A program made the position numbers and the translations under genes. From positions 1 to 64,000 of the forward strand of contig JAKQEQ010000171.1 of the NCBI GenBank assembly GCA_029556545.1: 64,000 nt of DNA. Direction: 5' to 3'. Numbering within the stretch: position 1 is the stretch's first letter; each line of letters starts with the position of its first letter. This DNA comes from Candidatus Hydrogenedentota bacterium. Its GTDB lineage: Bacteria > Hydrogenedentota > Hydrogenedentia > Hydrogenedentales > JAGMZX01. Positions 45,519 to 54,577 of this stretch are shown piece after piece. The notes under the pieces were generated by a model. That model made no database searches. It had not been told where the DNA came from and saw only the letters and a program-made list of their open reading frames with translations.

Positions 45519-46558
45519 ATCCGTGGGGAGTGTTCCGCTTCAACACGCTCAGCCATCCCTGGGTATTGCTCCTTTTGGGAGTCGTCGCGGTCGTGCTCGC
45601 CGTCGAGTGGCTTGCGCGCGCGCCCGGCGCGCTCAATATATCGACCGGCGAGACCATCGCGCGGCTGCCCGGCGGTCGGCGCGCGGCATTCGCGCGGCGC
45701 GTCCCCGCATTGCTGCGGGCCCTCGGCTTGGCGCTTCTCATCGTGGCGCTGGCGCGTCCGCTCAGCGGGGAACGCCTGCGCAAGGACCGCGCGAACATCA
45801 TCGACATCATGCTCTGTCTCGACGTTTCGGGCAGCATGACGCAGCAGGACTTGTATCTCGGCAATCGACCGCGCGACCGGCTTTACGTTGCGAAGGAAGT
45901 GGTACGCGACTTCGTCCAGAGCCGCAAGACGCGCGATTCGACGCGCTTCGGCATAGACCGCATCGGCCTGATCCTGTACGCGGGCTTCGCGTGGACGCAG
46001 TGTCCCCTCACACTCGATTATGAGGTGCTCGCGCGGGAACTCGAGCTGGCGCGCGTCAATGAGGAGGACCCGCGCAAGAACGGCACGGCCATCGGATCCG
46101 CCATCGGTCTTGCGGTACGACGGCTCACGCAGAGCGAGGCGAAGTCCAAGGTTATCATCCTGTTGACCGACGGCCTCAACAACCGGGGCGAGTTGGACCC
46201 AATCACGGCGGCCGAGGTGGCGAAAAGCTACGGCATCCGCGTCTATACCATCGGAGCCGGTTCCGCCGAGGAGGGCGTGACCGTCGGTCCCGGCGGCCTG
46301 CCCATGCTGGCGAACCCGATCGACGAGGAGGCGCTGGACAAGATCGCGCGAACCACGGGCGGTCGCTACTACCGGGCAACGAGTACGGAATTGCTGCGTC
46401 AGGCCTATGCCGAGATTAGCGCGCTCGAAACCACGGAGATCGAGATTGGCGATTTCTATGAATACAAGGAGGCCTTTGTCCCTTACGCGGTGCTGGGCGG
46501 ACTCGCGCTCCTCGCTTCCATTCTCTCCCGGCGACGCTGGTTCGATCCGATACCGTAG
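45515..46558 (+). CDS. BatA-like membrane protein with von Willebrand A domain
   Basis: The 347-residue protein has two N-terminal hydrophobic segments (about 15-33 and 62-80), a VWA domain (about 88-290) with a complete MIDAS metal site (CLDVSGSMT at about 105, TDGLNNRG later), and a C-terminal transmembrane helix (FVPYAVLGGLALLASILS). The VWA domain lies in the periplasm between the helices. It is a likely substrate of the MoxR ATPase. The pair BatA-BatB (next gene, 17 bases on) is a hallmark of aerotolerance-type loci, though the cell function is not settled. Confidence 0.93.
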   Translation: MNPWGVFRFNTLSHPWVLLLLGVVAVVLAVEWLARAPGALNISTGETIARLPGGRRAAFARRVPALLRALGLALLIVALARPLSGERLRKDRANIIDIMLCLDVSGSMTQQDLYLGNRPRDRLYVAKEVVRDFVQSRKTRDSTRFGIDRIGLILYAGFAWTQCPLTLDYEVLARELELARVNEEDPRKNGTAIGSAIGLAVRRLTQSEAKSKVIILLTDGLNNRGELDPITAAEVAKSYGIRVYTIGAGSAEEGVTVGPGGLPMLANPIDEEALDKIARTTGGRYYRATSTELLRQAYAEISALETTEIEIGDFYEYKEAFVPYAVLGGLALLASILSRRRWFDPIP

Positions 46559-46575
46559 ACAGGCAAGGTGATTGC

Positions 46576-47661
46576 ATGAGCGCATTGTTCTCCGATACGC
46601 AATGGCATCTCTGGCTGCCGCTGGGCGCGGCGGCGCTCGTCATGCTCGCCCTCGTGCTGCGCCGCATGGAAACGCGGCGTCGTGTGCGTCTCGAACGGGT
46701 TGTGGATGCGCGGCTGCTTCCCCGGTTGCTGCCGGGCTATGACGCGGGCGTGCGCAGGCCCCTGTTCTGGCTGACCCTGATCGGCTTCGCCGCGCTTATC
46801 TTGGCTATCACGCAGCCGCGTTGGGGCCAGGCTTGGGTCGAGGTCGAGAAACATTCGCGGGACGTGCTGGTGCTGCTCGATACGTCTGAGAGCATGAACG
46901 CCGCCGACCTGCGCCCGAGCCGGCTCGTGCGCGCGCGACAGAAAATCCAGTCGCTCCTCGAACGTTGCTCTGGCGACCGATTCGGACTGATCGCCTTCGC
47001 GGGCGGTGCCGCGCTGCAATGTCCCTTGACGCTGGACCACGCCTATTTCCGCGGCGTGCTCGATGCCGTGGACACGAACACGCTGAGCGCCAAGGGGACG
47101 GATATCGCGGCGGCGCTGCGCGAGGCGGCCGAGGTCTTTCGCGAGGACGCGGGCCGCACCGGCGACGCCGGCAAAGGCTCGCGCGCCATCCTCGTCGTGA
47201 GCGACGGCGAACATGTCTCGGGCGACGTACTCAAGGTGGCCGAAGAGGCGGCGGCCTACGCGGAAATCCTCGTCCTCGCCGTTGGGACAGAGGAAGGCGC
47301 CATCGTGCCGCCGCCCGTCACGCAGGGCCGCGAGCGCGTCGCGCCGGAGTTCCTGCAGCCGCACCACGCGCGGCTGGACGGCGAGACGTTACGCACCGTG
47401 GCCCGCGACTACAACGCCTATGTTGCGCTGTCGGCGAGTAATGATGACGTAGACCGGCTCCAGCGTGAACTCGAACGCCTGAGCGGCCGCGCCCAGGCGA
47501 GTGCGCTTCGCAACCGGCTGATCAATCGTTATCAATGGCCGCTGAGCGTGGCCATCGTGTGTTTCGTCGCCGAGGGACTCTGGCTGGGCGTCATGCCCTA
47601 TGTCCGCGTCTGGCGACTTCGACGCGCGGGCGGCGTCATGGAGCTCGGGCGCTATGCGTAA
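46576..47661 (+). CDS. BatB-like membrane protein with von Willebrand A domain
   Basis: The 361-residue protein parallels BatA: N-terminal helices (about 12-28 and 60-78), VWA domain with MIDAS LLDTSESMNAADL (DxSxS complete) and VVSDGEHVSG, then a C-terminal helix WPLSVAIVCFVAEGLWLGVM. Unlike BatA the third serine position reads ES rather than GS. The final codons overlap the proposed start of the next gene. Confidence 0.93.
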   Translation: MSALFSDTQWHLWLPLGAAALVMLALVLRRMETRRRVRLERVVDARLLPRLLPGYDAGVRRPLFWLTLIGFAALILAITQPRWGQAWVEVEKHSRDVLVLLDTSESMNAADLRPSRLVRARQKIQSLLERCSGDRFGLIAFAGGAALQCPLTLDHAYFRGVLDAVDTNTLSAKGTDIAAALREAAEVFREDAGRTGDAGKGSRAILVVSDGEHVSGDVLKVAEEAAAYAEILVLAVGTEEGAIVPPPVTQGRERVAPEFLQPHHARLDGETLRTVARDYNAYVALSASNDDVDRLQRELERLSGRAQASALRNRLINRYQWPLSVAIVCFVAEGLWLGVMPYVRVWRLRRAGGVMELGRYA

Positions 47662-48430
47662 CTGGCGAAAGATGACTTCACCACAGAGGCACGGAGGACA
47701 CGGAGCGTGCACGGAGAAGAGCTTTCTGTGCCTCCGCGGTTTCATTTGCGTTCTTGCTCTTTCTGCTCTCCTTATCGGTTTCTTGCCCGGCGCTTTCGCG
47801 GAAAGTCTCCATGACCGCCTGGCGCACGCGGAACAACTCCGACAGGACGGGAAATTCGACGAGGCGATGGGGGTCTATCGCGAGGTCCAGGTCGACGCGC
47901 CGGAACTCGAGTCGCTTCCGTACGCCCTGGCCTGCACCGCCTTCGGCAAGGCCGAAAGTCTGTTGTATGAGGCCCCCGATCAGGCCCTCGAAGCGTATCG
48001 AGCGGCGGCGACGGCGTTCCAGGCCGTCTTCGAGGCGCGCGACGACGCATTGCGGCGCGAGGCGCGCCTCGGGGCCGCCAACTGCGCGGCCCGCATCGCC
48101 GAAATCGAGGCGCGCCCCGAGGAATACCTCGAAACGCCGGACAAGAATGCCGTGCCGCCCGACGAGGTCAAGAAGCGCGTGAGCGTGCTGCGCCAGGCGT
48201 CGCTCGAATACGAGCAGTTCCTGCAACAATACCCCGATTCCGAGGCCGCGCGTCGGAACCTCGAACGGCTGCGCTACTACTGGAAGCGGATGGTCCAGGA
48301 AACGCCGCAACCCGTGCTGGTGCGCATCATCGGCGCGAGCACGGAGTACCCCGCCGCGGCGGCGCTGCCGTTGCCCGAGGAGGCCAGCGTCGTACTCGTC
48401 CCAAGAAGCACGCAAGGAACCGCGCCATGA
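47654..48430 (+). CDS. Secreted TPR-like protein with repeat-derived N-terminus
   Basis: From the ATG at 47654 the product is 258 residues (ATG at 47672 is an alternative). Residues about 7-24 (MTSPQRHGGHGACTEKSF) are encoded by a copy of the same CACAGAGGCAC repeat that frames the GxxExxY genes. A hydrophobic signal-like segment (ICVLALSALLIGFLPGAFA) follows, then TPR-like helices (RLAHAEQLRQDGKFDEAMGVYREVQ and on to about residue 215). The repeat appears to have replaced or extended the original 5' end. BatC-type TPR proteins occupy this place in other Bat loci. It overlaps the next gene by 4 bp. Confidence 0.78.
   Translation: MRNWRKMTSPQRHGGHGACTEKSFLCLRGFICVLALSALLIGFLPGAFAESLHDRLAHAEQLRQDGKFDEAMGVYREVQVDAPELESLPYALACTAFGKAESLLYEAPDQALEAYRAAATAFQAVFEARDDALRREARLGAANCAARIAEIEARPEEYLETPDKNAVPPDEVKKRVSVLRQASLEYEQFLQQYPDSEAARRNLERLRYYWKRMVQETPQPVLVRIIGASTEYPAAAALPLPEEASVVLVPRSTQGTAP
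47675..47745 (+). repeat. Palindromic CACAGAGGCAC repeat inside a gene start
   Basis: A forward arm ACTTCACCACAGAGGCACGG (from 47675) and an inverted arm CTTTCTGTGCCTCCGCGG (47723-47740) form one palindromic unit of the family seen at 42880-43675. It overlaps the first codons of the 47654 gene. Confidence 0.8.
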
Positions 48431-49257
48431 GCCTGCCGCTGTCCATACTGTTGCTGGCCGCCGCGCTTGCGCAGGCTACTGAAGGCCCGGTGGACGCCGC
48501 GCCCGAGGCGGCGCCCGAGCCGCCGCCGCTGATGATCAACATGGCCGCCATCCAGGCTGACGCCGAAGGGCGCGCGGAGCCGTATTTCGACGAGGAACTC
48601 GAGCCGCTGAAGGAACTGTTGTCCGCGTTGTCCTACGATACGTTCAAGAAACTGGCGTTGACGCAGATGGAATGCACCCCGGGAGAAGAGATCCTCTTGC
48701 CGATCGACGACACATTCGCGTGCGTGGTCCGCCCCGATCCGGTCGCCGCGCCTGAAGGCGCGCCGCCCGTGCCCGGCGGCGGCGGATTGACCTTGAATGC
48801 GATGGTGGTGGACCGGTCCGACCCCGATGCGCCGGTGATCGCCTTGGCCGCCGCCGCCGAGATGCCCCTGGGTCAGACGATTCTGTTCCGGGACATCCCC
48901 CGTGAGTCCGGCAAGTTGCTCGTGTTCCTCACGCCTTCGATGGGCCAATCGCAACAGCAGCAGCAACAGGAGCAGGACCGGAACGACGAGCAGCAACAGA
49001 GCGAACAACAACAAGATCAGGAAGACCAGCAAGAGGATACCGAACAGCAGGAGCAAAGCCCGCCGCAACCCGACAAGGAAAACCCCGAAGAACAGCAGGC
49101 CGCGCAGGAGGAGTCCCCGGCCGAGGAGCAGGACAAAGAACCCAAGGACATGCAGAATGTGCAGGCGGTCCTCGAAGCGCTCGAAGAACTCGACAAGCGC
49201 GAACAGAAGCTGATGCGAGACGCGCCCGCGCTCGATACACTCCGGGAGTGGTGGTAG
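48427..49257 (+). CDS. Secreted Gln/Glu-rich protein of the Bat locus
   Basis: The 276-residue protein has a short signal peptide (to about residue 18), a folded part (about 35-180) with no known motif, then a low-complexity stretch of about 90 residues built almost only of Q, E, D and P (from GQSQQQQQQEQDRN). It ends with a coiled-coil-like helix (LEALEELDKREQKLMRDAPA). Bat loci of the TPR (BatC) type often carry such Q/E/N-rich tails. It overlaps the previous gene by 4 bp and stops three bases before the BatD gene. Confidence 0.8.
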   Translation: MSLPLSILLLAAALAQATEGPVDAAPEAAPEPPPLMINMAAIQADAEGRAEPYFDEELEPLKELLSALSYDTFKKLALTQMECTPGEEILLPIDDTFACVVRPDPVAAPEGAPPVPGGGGLTLNAMVVDRSDPDAPVIALAAAAEMPLGQTILFRDIPRESGKLLVFLTPSMGQSQQQQQQEQDRNDEQQQSEQQQDQEDQQEDTEQQEQSPPQPDKENPEEQQAAQEESPAEEQDKEPKDMQNVQAVLEALEELDKREQKLMRDAPALDTLREWW

Positions 49258-49260
49258 ACC

Positions 49261-51063
49261 ATGGCGCGCGGGATGTCCATAGCAATACTCGCGGCGCTGC
49301 TCATGATCGGCGCGGTCGCCCAGCCGTCGGTGCGCGTCGTTGTGGACAGCACGACCGTTGCCACCGGCGAGCCCTTCGCCGTAAGGGTCACGGCCAGCGG
49401 CGAGCGGGTGAGCCGTCCCGTCATCCCGCACGTCGAGGACCTGGTGATCAACCGGACGCCTTCCGGCACCAGTCAATCGATGCAGATTCAGTTCATCAAC
49501 GGTCGTGCGGTGACGAACCAGGTGCATGAATGGGTGTATTACGCCACGGCCAAGCGCGAAGGCGCGATCACGCTACCGCCCATCAGCGTGCGCATCGACG
49601 GGAAGGACTATTTCAGCGAGGAGATTCAACTGACCGCGCAAGAGCCCGCCCCGCCGCAGGTCGTTACACCGCCCCCGGCACCCGGCCGGCCCCAAAGGGG
49701 CGCGGCCCCGAGCACGCCGGACGGGCAGAAGGAAATCACCTGGGACGACGTGGTGCTCGTGGAATGCACGGTCGATAAGCGCCGCGCATATCAGGGAGAG
49801 CCGATTCAATTGACCCTGAGCATCTGGGAATTACAGTACTGGGGCCTCACGATACGTTACACCGGTCCCCGTAGCTTCGACATGCCCAAGTCGGAAGGTT
49901 TCTATGCGCTGCCGCCGGAGCAGCGCAGGCGCGTTGCCTCGCGCAATCGGTTTGACTATGAAGTCCAGGAATTCACGCAGCGCCTGTACCCGATGCGCGC
50001 GGGCATGCTCGACATTAGTACGTGGTCCTGGCAGGGCATGGCCACCGTCATGGCCCAGTTCGGCCCGAAGACGCACAGTTACCGCTTGACGACCCAGCCG
50101 GTTACCATTGAAGTACTGCCGCTTCCCGCGAGTCCGCCGGGCTTTACAGGCGCGGTCGGCCGTTTTCGGGTGCAAGCGCAGGTGTCCGCGAGAGACACCG
50201 AGCAGGGCGTGCCCGTCGAACTGCTGCTGCGCGTTTCCGGGGAAGGCAACCCGGACGCCATTGGCGCGCCGCAGTTGCCCGCCCTTTCCTGGGCGCATGT
50301 CTCCGGGCAGTTGTCGCAGGTCGAGCCGGACCCCGCCGGCGCGGCGGGCTTCACGAAGGTATTTCGCTACACACTCTCGCCCCATGAAATCGGCGAACAC
50401 GCGATTCCCCCCATCCCCTTCTGCTACTTCGATCCCGCATCCGAACGTTATCGCACCGAGGAAACACGCCCCATCGCGCTGCGCGTCGCGCCGCCGCGCG
50501 AGGGAGTCTACGCCTCGGCGGACCACCCTGCCGCCCCGCAGTATCGCGCGGACATCGAGGAGGATATCTGGTCCGTCAAGCCTGTCGCGGGCCGCTTGCG
50601 GATTCGGGGCGGCTCGGTGGCGCTGCCGACAACGGTGGTGGTGAGTCCGCCGTTGCTTTGGGGTGGGTTCTTCCTCTTTATGCGGCGTCGGCGGCGCTTG
50701 CTCACCGACCCCGAGTATGCCCGCAAGTATTACGCCCGCTCCCGGGGCCATAAGCGCCTGGCTCGGGTCGCGGCTTCGCCCGAGCCAGTCGAAGAGCTGT
50801 ACCGCGCCCTGATCGAGTTCCTGGCGGACGCCTGCAACGTGAACGCGGCCGGATTGACCTCGGAGGACGTGCGTGGACTGCTCGAAGGGCGCGGCCTGCG
50901 CGACGAAGCGGCGGAGAACCTGGTGAAGATATTGCGCGCGTGCGAGCGGGACCGCTACGCTGCCGCGAAGCTGAGTCCCGCCGAGATGGACGCGCTGACC
51001 CGCGCCGCCGTATCGTGCGTGGACCGCCTTGAAGAGGCGCTGTTGAAAGGGCGCGCATCATGA
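49261..51063 (+). CDS. batD: BatD-family protein
   Basis: The 600-residue protein has a signal peptide (about 1-21), BatD beta-sandwich domains (TTVATGEPFAVRVTASGERV, INRTPSGTSQSMQIQFINGR, RVQAQVSARDTEQGVPVELL), a transmembrane helix (about 460-478) with an RRRRRLL stop, and a cytoplasmic helical tail (EELYRALIEFLADACNVNAAGLTSEDV). The central 'S(Q)S' and 'WVYYATAKREGAITLPPI' stretches are typical of the family. BatD anchors periplasmic interactions of the VWA proteins. It overlaps the next gene by 4 bp. Confidence 0.92.
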   Translation: MARGMSIAILAALLMIGAVAQPSVRVVVDSTTVATGEPFAVRVTASGERVSRPVIPHVEDLVINRTPSGTSQSMQIQFINGRAVTNQVHEWVYYATAKREGAITLPPISVRIDGKDYFSEEIQLTAQEPAPPQVVTPPPAPGRPQRGAAPSTPDGQKEITWDDVVLVECTVDKRRAYQGEPIQLTLSIWELQYWGLTIRYTGPRSFDMPKSEGFYALPPEQRRRVASRNRFDYEVQEFTQRLYPMRAGMLDISTWSWQGMATVMAQFGPKTHSYRLTTQPVTIEVLPLPASPPGFTGAVGRFRVQAQVSARDTEQGVPVELLLRVSGEGNPDAIGAPQLPALSWAHVSGQLSQVEPDPAGAAGFTKVFRYTLSPHEIGEHAIPPIPFCYFDPASERYRTEETRPIALRVAPPREGVYASADHPAAPQYRADIEEDIWSVKPVAGRLRIRGGSVALPTTVVVSPPLLWGGFFLFMRRRRRLLTDPEYARKYYARSRGHKRLARVAASPEPVEELYRALIEFLADACNVNAAGLTSEDVRGLLEGRGLRDEAAENLVKILRACERDRYAAAKLSPAEMDALTRAAVSCVDRLEEALLKGRAS

Positions 51064-51878
51064 ACGCCGCATGGATGCTGCTCTTGCTCTTGGGCGTGGA
51101 TTCGTTCGCGCGGACCTTCGAGCAGGCAAACGATGCCTATGCGCGGCAGGCCTATGCGGAGGCGGCCCAGGGCTATGAAAGTCTGATCGCGGAATCCATC
51201 GAAGATTCGGTGGTCTTCTTCAATTTGGGCAACGCCTACTACAAGCTTGATCGGCTTGGTTGCGCCATCGCCAACTACGAGCGCGCCTTGCGTCTTGATC
51301 CGGGTATGACGGATGCGCGGGAGAACCTTACCCGCACGCTTCTCAAGACGCGGCGGAAGCTCAACGCGCCCGCGCCCGCGCCTTGGGCGCGGAATCTCTT
51401 CTTCTGGCATTATGATATCTCCCATGACGCGACGCGCGTGCTTGCCGCGGCCTGCTGGACGCTGTTCTGGGCGTTGCTCGCGGTGCGGCTCTGGCGCAAG
51501 CTGCCGTATCTGCACGGGGCCATCATAGCCGCCGGCGTGCTCGCGCTCGCCTTCGGCGGGTCAGCGTGGGTCAAGGCGCACCCGGCCCAACGGGCCGTCA
51601 TCGCCGTCGAGCACGTCGCGCTGCGGTATGGCCCCGGCGAGCAGGAAGAAGTCGTGCTGTATACGCCTGAGGACGGCGGACGCAAGGCCCCCGCCGATCT
51701 ATTCGACGGCGATCGCGTGCGTGTCGAAGCGCGGCGCGACGGATGGGTCCGGGTCGCGACATCGGACGGTGCCCGCGGCTGGGCGCCCGAGAACGCGCTC
51801 GTGTTCGTGACGCCGCCTTACAACCGCCCGCCCGAGGACGCCGGCGCGATCGCGAATACGGAGGAGGCTTCCACGTGA
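51060..51878 (+). CDS. BatE-like TPR protein with SH3-like domain
   Basis: The 272-residue protein has a signal or anchor segment (about 1-17), TPR repeats (about 20-95; VFFNLGNAYYKLDRLGCAIA, NYERALRLDPGMTDARENL), two membrane helices (about 122-142 and 148-165), and a C-terminal bacterial SH3 domain (VEHVALRYGPGEQEEVVLY, VRVEARRDGWVRVATSDGAR, GWAPENALV). This is the BatE layout. Its stop overlaps the GTG start of glnD by 4 bp. Confidence 0.9.
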   Translation: MNAAWMLLLLLGVDSFARTFEQANDAYARQAYAEAAQGYESLIAESIEDSVVFFNLGNAYYKLDRLGCAIANYERALRLDPGMTDARENLTRTLLKTRRKLNAPAPAPWARNLFFWHYDISHDATRVLAAACWTLFWALLAVRLWRKLPYLHGAIIAAGVLALAFGGSAWVKAHPAQRAVIAVEHVALRYGPGEQEEVVLYTPEDGGRKAPADLFDGDRVRVEARRDGWVRVATSDGARGWAPENALVFVTPPYNRPPEDAGAIANTEEAST

Positions 51879-54577
51879 AAGCCCTCTACGGAGAACTGGT
51901 GGCAATGGCGCAGCGGGGCGACCCCGCCCTGGCGCGCGTCTCGCGCGAAGCATGTATCGATGCGGCGCGGGAGTTCGTTCGCGCGCGCCACGTCGAAATC
52001 CGGGAGCGGCACCGCAGCGGCGAATCGGGCGGCAACGTGGTGCGCCTGCTGGCCGACGCCGCCGATACGCTGGTCCGCGGTGCGACGGTCATCGCCCTCC
52101 ACTTCACGAAGGCGGACCGCTCGCTGCTGTCCCGCATTGCCATATGCGGCCTTGGCGGATACGGCCGCGGCCAACTCTGCCCCCATTCCGACCTCGACGT
52201 CGGCCTTATCTACGATGGCCGCCTGAGCCAGGAACTTAAGGATCTGAGCCGATTCCTGATGACCTTCTTGTGGGACGTCGGATTCCATGTCGGGAGCACG
52301 GTGCACAGTATTGCCGAGGCCGTCGCCCTCGCCAAACAGGACCCCGAAGTCTTCACCACTTACAGCCAGGCGCGCCTGATCACCGGCGACAGCGCGGTTT
52401 TCGCTCGCTTACGCCTGCGGATGTCGGAAATCCGCGCGCGGCACCTGGACCAGACACTTGCGTATATCCGGCGGCGGGAAGACCCGGCGAACCTCGCACC
52501 GGAACACCGGGACCTGTACAACCCCGAGCCTAACGTCAAGGAAAACGTGGGCGGCCTGCGCGACTACCACGCCGCCATGTGGATGGTACAACTCAGCCGC
52601 GACGCCGCCTCGCTCGATGATCTGTCCGGCCTCGGCCTGGTTGCGCCCGAGGAACAGCTTGACGTGCTTGACGGCCTTGACTTCGTGCTCCGGGTGCGCA
52701 ACGAACTGCATTTCAGCGCGGGAAAGGCACAGGACCAACTGACGTTCGATCTGCAGCGGGAACTGGCTGAGCGCTTTGGATACGGCGTCGGCGGACAGCA
52801 CGCCATAGACCGGTTCATGCAGGATTACTACGCGGCCGCGCGCAGCCTGCGCGGGTTCCTCCAGACCGCCGGGCGTATCACGCGCAGCGTGGCGGAAATG
52901 GAGTTTCTCAGGGCGCCCGGCGTGGATTCTTCCGACATCGTCGTGCGCGAAGGCCTGCTATACGCCGGTCTGAGCGACCCCCGCTGGTTCGCCGAGCATC
53001 CGCCGCGGCTGATGCGCGTGTTCTGGGAGTCCGCCCGTCGTGACGTCCCGCTCAGTCCCCACACCGAACGGCTTATCGCCAGGAATCTCAACCTCGTGGG
53101 CGAGGGCTTTCGGTCCAACGACCTCGTGTGCCGCTTTTTCGTGGCCATCTGCAACCGACCCCTGCGCGCCGGGCGCGTGCTGCGCCAGATGGCCCAGTGC
53201 GGCCTGCTCGGCGCGTATTGGCCCGAGTTTGCCGCCATACACGACGTGGTCCGCTACGAGGACTTCCATCACTACCCCGTGGGGGAGCATACCCTGCGCG
53301 CTGTCGAGGCGCTCGCCCACGTGCCGAACATGGACAGCACCGTCGCGCGCATCCTCGAACGGGTGCTCCACCATGTCCGCAACTCGCACGTGCTCGTCCT
53401 CGCCATTCTCATGCATGATCTTGGAAAGGCTTCGGGCGAAGAGCACGTGGCCGAAGGCGCGCGGCTCGCGCGTCACGTCTGCGAGCGCATGGGCCTCCGT
53501 GACGAGACGACGGAACCGATCACCTGGCTCGTAGCGCATCACCTCGAAATGGTCAATATCGGTTTCTACCGCGATACCGACGACGTGGATATCATCCAGT
53601 CCTTCGCGCGGACCATGAAGTCCGACGAGCGGCTCTGCAATCTCCTCCTGCTCTCCTACGCGGACCTCTGCGCCGTCGGACCCGCGGTCTGGACGGAATG
53701 GAAGGGCGCGTTGCTGCTCAAGCTGTTTCTCAAGACCGAGCGGGTGCTGCTGGGCCGGGCGGAGGTCATCGAGGAGGAATTCTGGACCCTACCCAAAGCC
53801 GAAGCCGTGCGCAACGAGACGCCGCCCGCCTTACGCGAACAGGTCGAGGAACACCTGCGCGCGCTGGGCGAACGCTACTTCATCGGCTTTTCGCCTCGCC
53901 ACATCGCCGACCACATGGTCTGCCTTGACGAAGCGCGCTGGAGCGGGCTTGCCGTCCACTTCACCACGTGCGAAGAGACCGGCATGACCGAAGTCGTTGT
54001 CTGCACGCGCGATTGTCACGGGCTCTTCTCGCGGATTACGGGCAGCTTTACCTCGCAACTGGCGGACGTGTGGGCCGCCGCGTTGTTCACCCGGCCCGAC
54101 GGCTACGTCGTCGACTGTTTCACCGTCTTCGACGCCTCGCGGCGGCAGCCGCTCACCCCCGCGCAATGCGAGGGCGTGCGAAAGGTGCTTCATGCCGTGC
54201 TCGCGAACGGCGACAGCGTCGAGAAATACGTCGAAGCCTCGCGCCGCCGGCTCTTCGCGCTGCTTCAGTCGCGCGCGCCGCTGCGCACCACCGTCGACTT
54301 CGACAACCGCGCATCGCGCACGGATACTGTGATCGACATCGAGACCGGCGACCGCACCGGACTCTTGTACGATATTACCCGTGCCTTGGCCGAAGCGGGC
54401 GCGGACATTCAATCTGCTCGCATCGTCACGGACGCACGCCGCGTCCGGGACGCGTTCTACGTTCGTTTGGACAACAGGAAGCTGGAGGACCCCGCCGCGC
54501 AGGCGATGCTGCGGGAAGCGTTGATCGCGGCTATCGAGCGGCGGGCCCCGGCTGAAAGCAAAGGAGCTACGTCATGA
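51875..54577 (+). CDS. glnD: Bifunctional uridylyltransferase/uridylyl-removing enzyme
   Basis: The GTG at 51875 follows GAGGAGG. GlnD (900 residues, normal size) senses glutamine and modifies PII proteins. The nucleotidyltransferase active site is GGYGRGQLCPHSDLDV (residues 94-109). The HD hydrolase domain has the HD pair in LMHDLGKASGEEHV (about 515), and two ACT domains at the C-terminus bind glutamine (VVVCTRDCHGLFSRITGSF; DIETGDRTGLLYDITRALA). All catalytic residues are intact. It is coupled by 4-bp overlaps to both the BatE gene and htrA, so its expression is tied to the Bat locus. No glnB or amtB is in the window. Confidence 0.96.
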   Translation: MKALYGELVAMAQRGDPALARVSREACIDAAREFVRARHVEIRERHRSGESGGNVVRLLADAADTLVRGATVIALHFTKADRSLLSRIAICGLGGYGRGQLCPHSDLDVGLIYDGRLSQELKDLSRFLMTFLWDVGFHVGSTVHSIAEAVALAKQDPEVFTTYSQARLITGDSAVFARLRLRMSEIRARHLDQTLAYIRRREDPANLAPEHRDLYNPEPNVKENVGGLRDYHAAMWMVQLSRDAASLDDLSGLGLVAPEEQLDVLDGLDFVLRVRNELHFSAGKAQDQLTFDLQRELAERFGYGVGGQHAIDRFMQDYYAAARSLRGFLQTAGRITRSVAEMEFLRAPGVDSSDIVVREGLLYAGLSDPRWFAEHPPRLMRVFWESARRDVPLSPHTERLIARNLNLVGEGFRSNDLVCRFFVAICNRPLRAGRVLRQMAQCGLLGAYWPEFAAIHDVVRYEDFHHYPVGEHTLRAVEALAHVPNMDSTVARILERVLHHVRNSHVLVLAILMHDLGKASGEEHVAEGARLARHVCERMGLRDETTEPITWLVAHHLEMVNIGFYRDTDDVDIIQSFARTMKSDERLCNLLLLSYADLCAVGPAVWTEWKGALLLKLFLKTERVLLGRAEVIEEEFWTLPKAEAVRNETPPALREQVEEHLRALGERYFIGFSPRHIADHMVCLDEARWSGLAVHFTTCEETGMTEVVVCTRDCHGLFSRITGSFTSQLADVWAAALFTRPDGYVVDCFTVFDASRRQPLTPAQCEGVRKVLHAVLANGDSVEKYVEASRRRLFALLQSRAPLRTTVDFDNRASRTDTVIDIETGDRTGLLYDITRALAEAGADIQSARIVTDARRVRDAFYVRLDNRKLEDPAAQAMLREALIAAIERRAPAESKGATS

